Of a DNA stretch of 64,000 nucleotides, positions 1 through 8,710 are shown piece by piece (positions within the stretch are counted from its first letter, which is position 1; every line of letters begins with the position of its first letter). The DNA is from Parablautia muri. Lineage in GTDB: Bacteria > Bacillota > Clostridia > Lachnospirales > Lachnospiraceae. The stretch lies in the NCBI RefSeq assembly GCF_009917485.1, contig NZ_QZDT01000018.1, positions 28,085 to 92,084 of the forward strand. The letters are read 5' to 3'. The notes beneath the pieces are model-generated. The model was not told the origin of the DNA. It saw only the letters and a program-made list of their open reading frames with translations, and made no database searches. The position numbers and the translations under genes were made by a program.

Positions 1-1
1 T

Positions 2-2122
2 ACTGTACCGGCAGAGGCTTATGGGGAAAATGTGCAGGGAATCTATCCGGATACGGGAAAAATGCCGGGAACGGACAGTGGGATAAGGAAAGTAAGCATC
101 AGGCAGGTTCCGGCAGATCATTCTTACAGCCATTCCGGAAAAAGGAAAAATTATATCCCGGAGCCTCTGGCGGCACGTTACCGCAGGGACGGGAAAGGAG
201 CGGTGCAGGGAAAAGATTTCCATAGGGAGGCGGGATTCCCGGACAGTCCGGCGGAAAATGCTTCTGGTATGGGAGAAGATACTGTGGTGGGTAACACGCC
301 GGTTTCCGGTAATGCAGATACGGGAGCAATACAGAATCCGCAGGCAGCCCCTTCCCATATGGAGAATATCAGGGCAAAGCCCCTAATGAGTGGGGAGGCT
401 TCCGGTACAGGTACTGCGCCGGATCAGGGCGGAGGCCATAACAGGAAGAAAAAACAGGTGTACGCCCACTGCCAGAGGGAAAAAGAACAGAAGAAAGCGC
501 AGGAGGGAAAGGAAAATACAGCCCACCGGGAAGAGGCAAGACATACAGGGAACCGGCTTTCGGCAGGGGAGGCATTGCAGGTTTCCCAAAAGGACACAGA
601 AAAGAAGAACGGGCATGGGCGTCTGCGCCAGGAACGGAAAGAGAAGGCTTCCCGCCTTTCTTTCGGGGAAGAGAAAGGCATGGCGCGTAGCGCAGGGATG
701 CGGCTGGCAGGAAGGGCGGCATGGAAAGCTACGGGGCTTGCCGCCTCCGCCCTTTCAGATGACGGTGCGGACAGGCAGCAGGAAAATATGGAAGCGGAAG
801 TGCTGTGCGGCATGGAGCAGGCAGGGGAGCGGACGCTTCGTTTTGCCTTGCGCCAGTCCAGCCGCCGGATGCAGAAAAGGGGCCATCCGGAAGGAAATCA
901 GATGCCGGGGGCGGACAGGGAAAAGCTGAGGAAATTTTACCAGAAGCGGCGGATTAAAAAAGCCTGTGCAGAAGCAAAGCGGGGAGGAAAGACATCGGAA
1001 GAAGCTGAAAAAGCAGCGAACGGACTTTTTGGGAAAGCGAAAAGCATTGCTGCGGAGATTTTCAGGAATAAAAAAGGCCTGCTGATAGCGGCGTCCTTCC
1101 TTCTGATGATATTTTTATTCTTCTCCGCAGGGCTTTCCAGCTGCAGCGCCATGGTGCAGGGGGCGTCTTCCACTTTTATCGGGACTACATACCCCAGCGA
1201 GGATGAAGATATCTATGATGCTGAGGCAGGCTACAAGGAACTGGAGGAGGCACTGGACGAACAGATAAATACCATGGAAAGCACCCATCCGGGCTATGAC
1301 GAATACCGCTATCAGGTAGACGAGATCACTCACAATCCTTACCAGCTTATCTCTTTTCTCACTGTATTATATGAGGAATTTACCTACAATCAGGTAAAAG
1401 ATATCCTTCCAGAGTTGTTTGAAGAGCAGTACCGGCTTACGGTGGAAGAAATCACGGAGATACGGACGAGGACGGAGACACAGACTGTAACAGATCCCAT
1501 GACGGGGGAAGAAACGGAAACAGAGGTGGAAGTGGAGTATGAATGGCATGTGCTTTGTATCTGCCTGACCAACAAAGGGTTTGACACGGTGGCAAGGGGG
1601 CGTATGACGCAGGAACAGACGGAGCTTTATACCGCCTACAACCTGACTTATGGGAACAGGAGTTATCTGTTTGATATAGCAGGGATTCCGAATGAAAGCA
1701 TTGGCGGGGCCGGATATGAAATCCCTGAGGAAGCCTTATCGGACGAGCAGTTTGCCCGCATGATACGGGAAGCGGAAAAGTACCTCGGCATGGCTTATGT
1801 GTGGGGCGGCGCTTCGCCGGAGACGGGCTTTGACTGCTCCGGTTTTGTGAGCTGGGTCATCAACAACAGCGGGAATGGCTGGGACGTAGGAAGGCAGACT
1901 GCGGAAGGGCTTCGGGGAAGCTGTGCGGCAGTGCCTGCTTCGGAGGCAAGGCCGGGAGACCTTGTATTCTTCCAGGGAACCTACAACACCTCCGGTGCAA
2001 GCCATGTGGGCATTTATGCCGGGAACGGGATGATGATCCACGCGGGCAATCCGGTGAAATATTCCAACATCAGAACCCCGTACTGGGAGGGGCATCTACT
2101 CTCCTATGGGCGGATACCCTGA
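2..2122 (+). CDS. Conjugation-associated NlpC/P60 cell-wall hydrolase (5' end outside window)
   Basis: C40-family peptidase of the type carried by Clostridia ICEs (CD1108-like), expected to open peptidoglycan for the mating channel. The frame is open to the window edge, so the start is probably missing; a GTG at 32 is the first internal start codon. The N-terminal third is Lys/Arg/Gln-rich and low complexity. A hydrophobic segment (near residue 346 counted from 32) precedes an Asp/Glu-rich extracellular stretch. The C-terminal 120 residues are the NlpC/P60 domain: catalytic Cys in FDCSGFVSW, His in SHVGIY, and a third polar residue in MIHAGNP. It heads the run of DUF4315/DUF4366 genes, the usual order in these elements. 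The domain call is firm; the precise role is inferred from the family. Confidence 0.88.
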   Translation, partial: TVPAEAYGENVQGIYPDTGKMPGTDSGIRKVSIRQVPADHSYSHSGKRKNYIPEPLAARYRRDGKGAVQGKDFHREAGFPDSPAENASGMGEDTVVGNTPVSGNADTGAIQNPQAAPSHMENIRAKPLMSGEASGTGTAPDQGGGHNRKKKQVYAHCQREKEQKKAQEGKENTAHREEARHTGNRLSAGEALQVSQKDTEKKNGHGRLRQERKEKASRLSFGEEKGMARSAGMRLAGRAAWKATGLAASALSDDGADRQQENMEAEVLCGMEQAGERTLRFALRQSSRRMQKRGHPEGNQMPGADREKLRKFYQKRRIKKACAEAKRGGKTSEEAEKAANGLFGKAKSIAAEIFRNKKGLLIAASFLLMIFLFFSAGLSSCSAMVQGASSTFIGTTYPSEDEDIYDAEAGYKELEEALDEQINTMESTHPGYDEYRYQVDEITHNPYQLISFLTVLYEEFTYNQVKDILPELFEEQYRLTVEEITEIRTRTETQTVTDPMTGEETETEVEVEYEWHVLCICLTNKGFDTVARGRMTQEQTELYTAYNLTYGNRSYLFDIAGIPNESIGGAGYEIPEEALSDEQFARMIREAEKYLGMAYVWGGASPETGFDCSGFVSWVINNSGNGWDVGRQTAEGLRGSCAAVPASEARPGDLVFFQGTYNTSGASHVGIYAGNGMMIHAGNPVKYSNIRTPYWEGHLLSYGRIP

Positions 2123-2201
2123 AAAGCGGTTACGGGAGTGGCAATTATAACTGATAAAGTGACAAAAAAGATTGATAAAAAGTGCAGGGGAGGAGGAATG
2201 T

Positions 2202-2732
2202 ATGGCGCAGCTGCAGTACCAGTTCAAAAAAAATGATGAATATTACACGCCGCCTTATGCGGTCTACCCGATCATGGAACGCCTGAGGGCAGGGGCGGCG
2301 GTATGGTGCCCTTTTGATACGGAAGAGAGCGCGTTTGTCAGGGTGCTTTCAGAAAATGGCTTCCGCGTCCTGTACGGGCATATCCGGACGGGGCAGGATT
2401 TTTTCCATGCGGAAGTGCCGGAATGCGACTATATCGTCAGCAACCCGCCTTACAGCTTAAAGGGCAAAATTTTAAAGCGGCTGTATGAGATCGGGAAGCC
2501 TTTCGCCATGCTGGTCAATTTCCAGGGGATTTTCGACAGCAGGGAACGCTTCCGCATGTTCAGGGAAAACAGGGTGGAAATGCTCTGGTTAAGCCCGAGG
2601 GTTTATTACATGACCGGGGACGGGAAGCTCCCTATGAGGGCGCCTTTCCAGAGCGGCTACCTGTGCAGCGGGATATGTGAGCGGCAGCTTGAGTTTGCAT
2701 ACCTTGACGTTGATTACAGGCGGGGCAGTTAG
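2202..2732 (+). CDS. Small adenine-methyltransferase-like protein with NPPY motif
   Basis: A 176-residue protein with a KNDEYYTPPYAV opening, an acidic FDTEES segment and the amino-methyltransferase motif SNPPYS near residue 80. These are hallmarks of the substrate-side motifs of N6-adenine methylases. A canonical SAM-binding FxGxG loop is not obvious, so it may be a shortened phage/ICE-type DNA N-6-adenine methyltransferase or a catalytically weak relative. The ATG at 2202 is chosen because AGGAGG lies just upstream; an in-frame ATG at 2172 lacks a site. Similar short proteins sit beside DUF4315/DUF4366 genes in ICEs and could protect transferred DNA from restriction. That role is inferred. 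Confidence 0.7.
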   Translation: MAQLQYQFKKNDEYYTPPYAVYPIMERLRAGAAVWCPFDTEESAFVRVLSENGFRVLYGHIRTGQDFFHAEVPECDYIVSNPPYSLKGKILKRLYEIGKPFAMLVNFQGIFDSRERFRMFRENRVEMLWLSPRVYYMTGDGKLPMRAPFQSGYLCSGICERQLEFAYLDVDYRRGS

Positions 2733-2814
2733 GCATACGCTGCCATGTCCTGGCGGATATCCGTAAAGGGTATGGCAGAAAACGGGACTATATTCCACAG
2801 ATTGGAGGCGTGGC

Positions 2815-3147
2815 ATGAATGCAAAATTAAACAGGGTTTTAGATGAGATTAAGCGGACGGAGGATAAGATTGCCGCATGGCAGGAACATTTGGAGGAACT
2901 GAATATCAGGAAAAACCAGCTGGAAGACGCGGAGATCATAAAGAGCATCCGCTCCATGAAGCTGGGCAGCCGGGAGATGCTTGCCTTCCTGGAAAATATC
3001 AGGAACGGGGCGGTGCCTGCACAGCAGGGACAGCACATAGGGGAGGCACGGCAGGAAGAAATCATGCCGGGAGAGGCAGAAAATATCAGGGAGCCGGAAG
3101 AAGCGCCGGCAGAAAGAGAGGACAGGGAAGATGAAGAAAACGGTTAG
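2815..3147 (+). CDS. DUF4315 family protein
   Basis: A 110-residue, highly charged protein. The N-terminal 60 residues form a predicted coiled coil (MNAKLNRVLDEIKRTEDKI and following) with the DUF4315 ending around GSREMLAFLENI; the tail is Glu/Arg-rich and probably disordered. It starts after TTGGAGG and overlaps the next gene by 17 bases, so the two are probably translationally coupled. DUF4315 proteins occur almost only in conjugative elements of Clostridia, next to DUF4366 and NlpC/P60 genes. Their molecular role is unknown; association with the transfer machinery is inferred from position. Confidence 0.85.
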   Translation: MNAKLNRVLDEIKRTEDKIAAWQEHLEELNIRKNQLEDAEIIKSIRSMKLGSREMLAFLENIRNGAVPAQQGQHIGEARQEEIMPGEAENIREPEEAPAEREDREDEENG

Positions 3148-3784
3148 GAATTTGGCGGCAATGCTTGTGATGGCTGCGGCAGTCCTTTTATCAGGGAAAA
3201 TGACAGCATATGCCTATGTGGACGAGACAGCGGAGGCGGTACCGGAGCCGGTCATTTCGGAGGAAACGCCGGAGGAGACGGAGACCACGCCTTTTTCGGT
3301 GGCGGGGAACGGGCAGCTTTTAGATGACATCAGCGATGATGAAACGAAGCAGTTCCTTACCGTCCAGACAAAGAACGGGAACACCTTTTTCATGGTCATA
3401 GACCGTTCCAGAAATTCGGAGAATGTGTATATGCTCTCCCTGATTGACGAGAATGACCTTGCAGAATTTCTTGGGGAAGATGAAACGGAACTAGAGGAGG
3501 AAAAGCCTGCGGTGGCGGTGGAAGAGCCCCGGCTGGAGCCTGTACAGGAAGAACCCCGGACGGAGCCGGAAAAAGGCGGCATGGGAATGGGGGCGGTGCT
3601 TACCATGATTCTTCTGGGCGCTGGCAGCATCGGCGCCTATTATTATTTCAAAATATGGAAGCCGAAGCGCGAGGAAGAGGAGGCGGAGAGCGAAGACCTT
3701 GAATTTTATGACGGGGGAGCTTATGTCAATGAGGACCGGGAAAACGGAAAGGAAGAGGGGGAAAGCGAAGAACCGGAGGACTGA
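3131..3784 (+). CDS. DUF4366 (CD1107-like) membrane protein
   Basis: A 217-residue exported protein. There is a signal peptide (MKKTVRNLAAMLVMAAAVLL, likely cleavage after AYA near residue 32), then a conserved ectodomain with the segment FLTVQTKNGNTFFMVIDRS, an acidic linker, and one transmembrane helix near residues 155-175 followed by a short charged cytoplasmic tail. This type I topology and the ectodomain motif match DUF4366 of Clostridia ICEs. It overlaps the DUF4315 gene and belongs to the same transcription unit. It probably forms part of the surface-exposed mating complex; the exact function is not known. Confidence 0.88.
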   Translation: MKKTVRNLAAMLVMAAAVLLSGKMTAYAYVDETAEAVPEPVISEETPEETETTPFSVAGNGQLLDDISDDETKQFLTVQTKNGNTFFMVIDRSRNSENVYMLSLIDENDLAEFLGEDETELEEEKPAVAVEEPRLEPVQEEPRTEPEKGGMGMGAVLTMILLGAGSIGAYYYFKIWKPKREEEEAESEDLEFYDGGAYVNEDRENGKEEGESEEPED

Positions 3785-3929
3785 AAGGGGGTACATATCC
3801 GGACAGAGAGTATGGGCAGGCATTGCCCTCCGGCAGAAAATACGCTATAATTTTCCATAGCAGAAAAAAGGGAAGCACTGCCGCATGCCCTTCCGGGGTG
3901 CGGCAGTATGCAGCAGAGGGGTAGCGGAT

Positions 3930-4650
3930 ATGGGAAAGATCAACCGTGAGGATATGCTGGAGCTGACAAGGCGCATGACATTAAAGCGGAACTGCTTTGA
4001 CAGGATTGCCGGGGCATATCTGGACGAAGAGGGATTTGTGGACGGGACTTTCAACAAGCATTTCCAGAAACTGTCACAGAAAGACCAGCAGGACAACCTC
4101 AATATTGCAAAGGCCATTCCCTTTTCCGATACAAACGTGCAGCTGAAAGAGTATGTTTTCACTGAGACGGACCGGAGGCCGGGGAGCATCTGGCAGCTTC
4201 TTATGGCACTGAATGAGTGCGGTCTGAAAAATGACGCGATGCTGGATACCTTTTATGAGGAATTCGGGCAGAGATACCGGAAAGGAAAAGCTATGCCATT
4301 TATTTTTTTCATGGCAGCTATGACGTCCCGCTGAAAGCAAACGATAAGGAAAGCCTGTGGGAATCGGAGGAGGTCTACCGGTTCCTGGTCTGTGCGGTCT
4401 GCCCGGTGGGCGGCGATTACGAGCCGGGAGAGCCGGAGTGCGGGTTCCTGTTCCCGGCATTCAAGGATAGGAGCAGCGATACGGAGAGGGTCAATGTTTT
4501 TGCGGCGGATGGGAATTTCGGGAAAGCCGGGGGAGTGGGGGAAATCCTGTTTTCCGGGGATATAGATGTTTCTCTGATAAACAGGCAGCTGCAGAAGAAA
4601 GACTGCGGGGACGGAGAGAGAGGAAAACCGGGATTTACGGAGGAAACGGA
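3930..4650 (+). pseudogene. DUF4317 gene, frameshifted and 3'-truncated
   Basis: The first frame (ATG 3930 after GAGGGG) gives MGKINREDMLELTRRMTLKR and continues for about 120 residues as a DUF4317 protein. Near 4286-4292 the homology moves to another frame, which continues SYAIYFFHGSYDVPLKA and then EEVYRFLVCAVCPVGGDYEPG. One missing A in the A-run at 4286-4289 would restore the frame. The second frame stays recognisable to about 4600, then the normal C-terminal half is absent and DNA of other origin (DUF1801 gene and neighbours) begins. DUF4317 is a regular ICE backbone gene, so this copy is dead or heavily altered. A hairpin (ACTGCCGCA/TGCGGCAGT, 3876-3907) sits just before it. Confidence 0.75.
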
Positions 4651-4651
4651 T

Positions 4652-5047
4652 ATGTGGATATGCCCAAAGTGCGGGAGAGAATTTAAAAGAACCAATCAAG
4701 GCCATTACTGCGGGAAAGCACCCGGAACAGTATTGGAATATATAGATTCGCAGCCTATAGAAACACGCCCCCGCTTAACGGAAATGATGGTTTTATTACA
4801 AAACAGCGTTCCGTGTGTAAAGGAACGTATATCCTGGAGCATGCCGTATTATGAGAAAGAAGGAAAATCTATCACATTTTCTGCCTGTAAAAAGCACATC
4901 AGTTTTTATGCAGGGGCTGAAGCCATTGGAAAATTTGCATCGGAGTTAAACGGATATGCCACTAATAAAAATGCAATATATTTTCCTTATGATAAAGCAT
5001 TGCCTGCAGAATTGATTGAAAATATCGCAAGATGGTGTTTAAGCTGA
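4652..5047 (+). CDS. DUF1801 / iron-chaperone-like protein with zinc ribbon
   Basis: A 131-residue protein. The N-terminus has a zinc-ribbon-like pattern (CPKCGREF then HYCGK), followed by a YdhG/DUF1801 fold region with the typical segments VPCVKERISWSMPYY, ISFYAGAEAIGKF and NAIYFPYDKALP. The start at 4652 follows GGAGGAAACGGAT; the upstream in-frame sequence is decayed DUF4317. DUF1801 proteins are small single-domain proteins of unsettled biochemical role, some linked to iron handling. Base composition is more AT-rich than the flanking ICE genes, which suggests later insertion. Confidence 0.75.
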   Translation: MWICPKCGREFKRTNQGHYCGKAPGTVLEYIDSQPIETRPRLTEMMVLLQNSVPCVKERISWSMPYYEKEGKSITFSACKKHISFYAGAEAIGKFASELNGYATNKNAIYFPYDKALPAELIENIARWCLS

Positions 5048-5106
5048 TCTGACAGCTTTCTGTTCACAGGGAGCGTGATAATGCTCATAACTGTATGGGG
5101 GAACCA

Positions 5107-5565
5107 ATGGAGGAACTGTTTGTATATGCATTGCTATATAGTGAAGGCTTTGATGTGTGGCCTTTGTATGTAGATAAACTTGACCGGCTCTTTATGGAAG
5201 ATATGGAAAATGAGGCCTATCTTACTCTGGAAGGAATGGCACCCAAAGAGGCTGTTTTGCATACCCTCTCTATTATGGAGGGGAGCAGCTTCGACACAGA
5301 ATATTTCGGGAAGATATTGATGCGGTCACTCCTGCGGATATATGAAGATACGGATATTGCGGTTTTTGCAGGGAAGATGTATTCCCTGTGGAATAAACTG
5401 CCACGGGATACAGGGCGGGAGGAACCGTTTTTAACGTTATGTTATGCAGATGACTGTCTGTCTTACCATGATGAGGCGCAGTGCAGGAAGCTATATGAAA
5501 AAGCAATGCGTTATTATGACCAGACAATGGATTTACGGAGGGAAACACAATGGCGGTTACAGTGA
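5107..5565 (+). CDS. Hypothetical acidic helical protein
   Basis: A 152-residue protein I do not recognise. It is acidic, predicted mostly helical, and has no signal peptide or transmembrane segment. Notable stretches are YVDKLDRLFMEDMENEAYLT and, near the C-terminus, YHDEAQCRKLYEKAMRYYDQ, which resembles a single TPR-like helix pair. The ATG at 5107 has GGGGGA immediately upstream and is preferred over the ATG at 5095. It overlaps the start of the monooxygenase-like gene by 16 bases, so the two are probably co-translated. It lies in the short block of accessory genes between the broken DUF4317 gene and topB. Confidence 0.55.
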   Translation: MEELFVYALLYSEGFDVWPLYVDKLDRLFMEDMENEAYLTLEGMAPKEAVLHTLSIMEGSSFDTEYFGKILMRSLLRIYEDTDIAVFAGKMYSLWNKLPRDTGREEPFLTLCYADDCLSYHDEAQCRKLYEKAMRYYDQTMDLRRETQWRLQ

Positions 5566-5882
5566 ACATCTATTACAGCGGCGAGAATGGAAATGCAAGG
5601 AAATTTGCGGAGGAAATGGTCTCAAGCGGCGTGGCTGATGATATCCGTGCGGAAGCCGGGAACATCAGGTATGAATATTTTTTCCCGATGGAGGATGCAG
5701 AGACAGTGCTTTTGATTGACAGCTGGGAAGACCAGCATTCCATAGATGCCCACCATGCATCCCCAATGATGGCAAAGATCATTGGGCTCAGGGAAAAATA
5801 CGGCCTGCATATGAAAGTGGAGCGGTATGTGTCTGATGAAGACGGAGTCCCGGAAGCAGATAAAGCATTTATAAAAGAATAA
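5550..5882 (+). CDS. Antibiotic biosynthesis monooxygenase (ABM) fold protein
   Basis: A 110-residue single-domain protein resembling putative quinol monooxygenases: an N-terminal beta strand (VTVNIYYSGE), the characteristic EYFFPMEDAETVLLIDSWED, then DAHHASPMM and a C-terminal VERYVSDE strand. ABM proteins are dimeric ferredoxin-like folds that oxidise small quinols or degrade haem; the substrate cannot be deduced here. The start follows GGAGGGAAACACA, within the end of the preceding gene. It is the last of three accessory genes inserted before topB. Family call good, function open. Confidence 0.8.
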   Translation: MAVTVNIYYSGENGNARKFAEEMVSSGVADDIRAEAGNIRYEYFFPMEDAETVLLIDSWEDQHSIDAHHASPMMAKIIGLREKYGLHMKVERYVSDEDGVPEADKAFIKE

Positions 5883-6004
5883 TCATGCAGGAGATTTTAA
5901 AAGAAAGATAAAGATATTTGTGTAACAGGGAACGGAAAGATATTTTATTAACCAGGGCAATCAGGATTGGTTGCTCTTTTTTTGCGCAAAAAAGGAGGAA
6001 ACAT

Positions 6005-6312
6005 ATGTTTTTAGTCATCGGTGAGAAGCCCAGCGTCTCGCAGGCGCTGGCAAAGATATTGAAAGCGGGGAAGAAGGAGGACGGGTACCTTTCCGGGGAA
6101 GACTGCCTTGTAAGCTGGTGTTTCGGGCACCTTGCGGAATACGCTCCCCCGGAAAGCTATGACGGGCGGTATGCAAAGTGGACATTTTCGGATTTACCCA
6201 TTATCCCGGAGGAATGGAAGCTTACTGTGGCAAAGGATAAGAAGGCACAGCTTGCAGTCTTAAAGAAGCTGCTTAACAGGAAGGATTTGGAATACGTGGT
6301 CAATGCCTGTGA
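6005..6312 (+). pseudogene. topB: DNA topoisomerase III, 5' part, split by a mobile element
   Basis: Residues 1-102 of a type IA topoisomerase of the ICE TopB type, starting at the ATG after AAAGGAGGAAACAT. The Toprim glutamate lies in VIGEKPSVSQ. The reading frame is intact up to NACD, where the next codons should encode AGREGE; instead the sequence enters a 7.2 kb element and stops two codons later. The gene resumes at 13500 with AGREGELIF. Joining 6005-6312 to 13500-15339 restores one uninterrupted 715-residue protein, so the break is a clean insertion. While the element is integrated no full-length enzyme can be made from this copy. Confidence 0.93.
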
Positions 6313-6322
6313 TGTTGGATAG
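6313..6322 (+). repeat. Left terminal inverted repeat of the mobilizable element
   Basis: TGTTGGATAG directly follows the left GA core and is the exact reverse complement of CTATCCAACA at the right end. These are likely recombinase recognition half-sites. Confidence 0.85.
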
Positions 6323-6376
6323 CGCGGAGGGGCGACAAACAAATACAAATAAAAAAGGGACTTCCTCAATCCTTAA

Positions 6377-6409
6377 AAGGCTATGACAGTGACGGTTATA
6401 GTCTTTTTT
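6377..6409 (+). terminator. Rho-independent terminator near the left end
   Basis: An 8 bp stem (AAGGCTAT with ATAGTCTT, one G-U pair) is followed by a T run. It would stop transcripts entering from the topB promoter. An imperfect palindrome centred on CGGTAATTACCG (6410-6429) follows and could be an operator. Confidence 0.5.
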
Positions 6410-6574
6410 CATGCGGTAATTACCGTATGAAGTGAACCACTATTCCCCCAAGTGTAGAAATACCCGTCAATGATATTCCGCAATTCAAACTCCCAACAAG
6501 TAACGAGAAAAAATCATATATAAACACCGAAACTAATCAATCATATCAATCCATATCACAGGAGGGCAAAGACC

Positions 6575-7183
6575 ATGAATAAAAAGCAGGAACAACAGAT
6601 TTTGGACTATTACAGTACCGCCGACAAATATATCCGTAGCAAGACACACTCCAATGCGCATCAGACTGTATTTACCAAAGAAAGCGATAAATACCAGTGG
6701 CTTGTTTTGGAGCAGAAAAGCCAGTGCGAAGTTGAGGTAAGGCAGACCGACAGTCATGGAACAATCACAGCGAGGGATAATTACGAACTGACAAGAAATC
6801 TCCCTAAGTGCGTGGGCGTGGAGCGTTTATGTGAGGGCGCAAATTTTCAGATACCTTTCAACGCTGATGAAATCAATCTAATCTATCAGTTCGGGGAGCA
6901 GAGCAAAGCGGAAACGTGCGCTAGTCTGTCCGCTATTCTTCCGCAGATAAAGGACAGCGACACCAAGCAGATAGTAAGCGACACTTTGAAGAAATTAAAT
7001 GCCCTGTCAGAAGAAACGTGTGCGGAACTGACCGCAACCACCAAAAGACGGAAAATGACCGAGCGTGACCATTCCGTAATGGCAAGGTTAGCCAGAGCAA
7101 AGGAACAGGCAAAACAGCCGACAGTTGCCGAGGGAAAAAAGCAAAGAACCCACAGTAAGGGAAAGGGGGATATGGCACTATGA
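6575..7183 (+). CDS. Mobilizable-element protein of unknown function
   Basis: A 202-residue protein with a clear start after GGAGGGCAAAGACC. It opens MNKKQEQQILDYYSTADKYI, has a central mixed region and a basic Lys/Arg-rich tail (TTKRRKMTERD, then KQRTHSKGKGD) that could bind nucleic acid. Proteins of this appearance recur as first gene in serine-recombinase mobilizable elements of gut Clostridia; I know no assigned function. It overlaps the next gene by 4 bases (ATGA), so the pair is translationally coupled. The intergenic 6410-6574 upstream should hold the promoter, but I could not assign it with certainty. Confidence 0.6.
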   Translation: MNKKQEQQILDYYSTADKYIRSKTHSNAHQTVFTKESDKYQWLVLEQKSQCEVEVRQTDSHGTITARDNYELTRNLPKCVGVERLCEGANFQIPFNADEINLIYQFGEQSKAETCASLSAILPQIKDSDTKQIVSDTLKKLNALSEETCAELTATTKRRKMTERDHSVMARLARAKEQAKQPTVAEGKKQRTHSKGKGDMAL

Positions 7184-7461
7184 AACTTTCACGATACGAG
7201 CAGGAAACGATTGTAAACTACAATGCAGGAGAACAGACCGCCACTGTCTACACAAGGGATAAGACGGTCATGCGGAAACTTGACACGCTTGTTGCCGATT
7301 TCCCCGACACATACAAGTTGACAGGACAGGACGAAATATCTAAGACCTATTCCTTTCCAAAATCATACGTCAGCTACCGCAAGCCGAGAGCAGTCAGCAT
7401 AGAGCAAAAGGAACGGGCAAGGCAGATGATGATTGCAAAGAATAAGACAAAGGGAGATTAA
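7180..7461 (+). CDS. Small mobilizable-element protein
   Basis: A 93-residue basic protein starting at the ATGA overlap with the gene before it. The beta-rich N-terminal half (YEQETIVNYNAGEQTATVYT) leads to a KSYVSYRKPR motif and a basic helical tail. A near-constant partner of the preceding gene in this element class, of unknown function. The IVNYN...TVYTRD pattern resembles proteins sometimes labelled as element-encoded chaperone-like proteins, but I cannot support that name. Confidence 0.6.
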   Translation: MKLSRYEQETIVNYNAGEQTATVYTRDKTVMRKLDTLVADFPDTYKLTGQDEISKTYSFPKSYVSYRKPRAVSIEQKERARQMMIAKNKTKGD

Positions 7462-7612
7462 GCAAAATCTAATGGAATTGTGTGTGTGGTTGTGGTAAAA
7501 TATCCACATTGGGATAGTTTGACAAGTTTATTAAAAAGCACTCAAAAATTTACATTCAGCAATCCTAACTTGCTATACATATTGTTAATAAAAAGATATA
7601 ATAGGTGAGAAA

Positions 7613-8212
7613 ATGACAACAGGTGAAAAATTAGCATTGCTACGTGAGAAAAAGGGTATTACACAAGAAAAATTGTCTGAAATATTAAATGTGTCTCGTC
7701 AGTCTGTTTCAAGATGGGAAACTGATATAAGTTTTCCTGAAACGGATAAACTTATTAAGTTAAGCAAATTATTTGAATGTAGCACTGATTTTCTGTTAAA
7801 TGAAGATATTCAAGGAAATGAAGAAAGCAGTATTGATGTATCTATTGATAATTGTTATAAGTTTATACGCGAGTGCGGATATTTCTTTTTGGCAACATCA
7901 TTTAATAATCAACCCAAATTAAGACCTTTTGGTATGATATATTCAAATAAAAAGGCATTATACTTTGCTACGGATAAACGGAAAAATGTTTATTCTGATT
8001 TAGTCGGAAATCCACAGATTGAAATGGCAAGCTATAATGTGAACACACGCAAATGGATAAGGGTTAATGGAAAAGCAGAAGTTGAAAATTCCATTATGAT
8101 TAGGGACGAAATGATAAACAAATACCCTTTGCTAAAACAAAAATTTTTTGATGAAACAGAAATGTTTCTTGTCATTTTCAGATTGCTTATTCACGAAATT
8201 AGTATTTATTAA
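7613..8212 (+). CDS. XRE-family HTH fused to a pyridoxamine-oxidase-like flavin domain
   Basis: A 199-residue two-domain protein. Residues 1-65 form a Cro/C1-type helix-turn-helix (GITQEKLSEILNVSRQSVSRWE), and residues 75-199 a PNPOx-like split barrel (FLATSFNNQPKLRPFGMIY, then NPQIEMASYN). Such fusions are typical Clostridia regulators in which DNA binding may respond to a bound flavin or similar cofactor. It is clearly AT-richer than the element's mobilization genes and lies immediately before a second split-barrel gene, a probable target and operon partner. The C-terminus is slightly shorter than I would expect. It starts after AGGTGAGAAA. Confidence 0.85.
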   Translation: MTTGEKLALLREKKGITQEKLSEILNVSRQSVSRWETDISFPETDKLIKLSKLFECSTDFLLNEDIQGNEESSIDVSIDNCYKFIRECGYFFLATSFNNQPKLRPFGMIYSNKKALYFATDKRKNVYSDLVGNPQIEMASYNVNTRKWIRVNGKAEVENSIMIRDEMINKYPLLKQKFFDETEMFLVIFRLLIHEISIY

Positions 8213-8227
8213 ACATGGAGGATTAAA

Positions 8228-8665
8228 ATGGAAAAACTAACTTTGGAAACAGAGAAAATACTGAACGAGCGATTTAACAAGGACAATATAATTGCTCTGG
8301 CAACCGTGCAAGACGGTATGCCATATGTCCGTAATGTGAATGGATTTTATGAGGATAGTTCATTCTATGTGATTACATATGCACTTTCCAATAAAATGAA
8401 ACAAATAGAAAAAAGCCCATATGTGGCAATTAGTGGCGATTGGTTTACGGCACATGGAAAGGGAGTAAACTTAGGTTGGTTTTGTGCAGACAAAAATAGA
8501 CACATTGCCAAGAAACTAAGAGAGGCTTTTAAGGAGTGGATTGACAATGGACACAACAATTTTGATGATGAAAATACTTGTATTCTTCGCATTGAATTGA
8601 CGGACGGTGTTTTGTTCTCACATGGAACAAGATACAATATAGATTTTTGTGATAAAAGTTGTTGA
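8228..8665 (+). CDS. Pyridoxamine 5'-phosphate oxidase family flavoprotein
   Basis: A 145-residue single-domain FMN-binding split barrel: IIALATVQDGMPYVRNVNGFY, a SFYVITYALSNKMKQIEKSPYVAISGDW strand-helix region (given here only as landmarks), and a C-terminal TCILRIELTDG strand. Members bind FMN or F420 and reduce small molecules or pyridoxal derivatives; the substrate is unknown. It starts 15 bases after the HTH fusion, with TGGAGG upstream, so the two form an operon ended by a strong terminator at 8711. It is probably cargo of the mobilizable element, possibly for detoxifying a redox-active compound. Confidence 0.82.
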   Translation: MEKLTLETEKILNERFNKDNIIALATVQDGMPYVRNVNGFYEDSSFYVITYALSNKMKQIEKSPYVAISGDWFTAHGKGVNLGWFCADKNRHIAKKLREAFKEWIDNGHNNFDDENTCILRIELTDGVLFSHGTRYNIDFCDKSC

Positions 8666-8710
8666 TGAATTAAGAAACTGTTGTTTGAAAACAGAATATT
8701 GCTTATCTAT

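Noticed and set aside
5918..6004. Longer N-terminus for topB
   Set aside because: The extra residues are unlike the family, and AAAGGAGG directly precedes ATG 6005, which gives the standard MFLVIGEKPS start.
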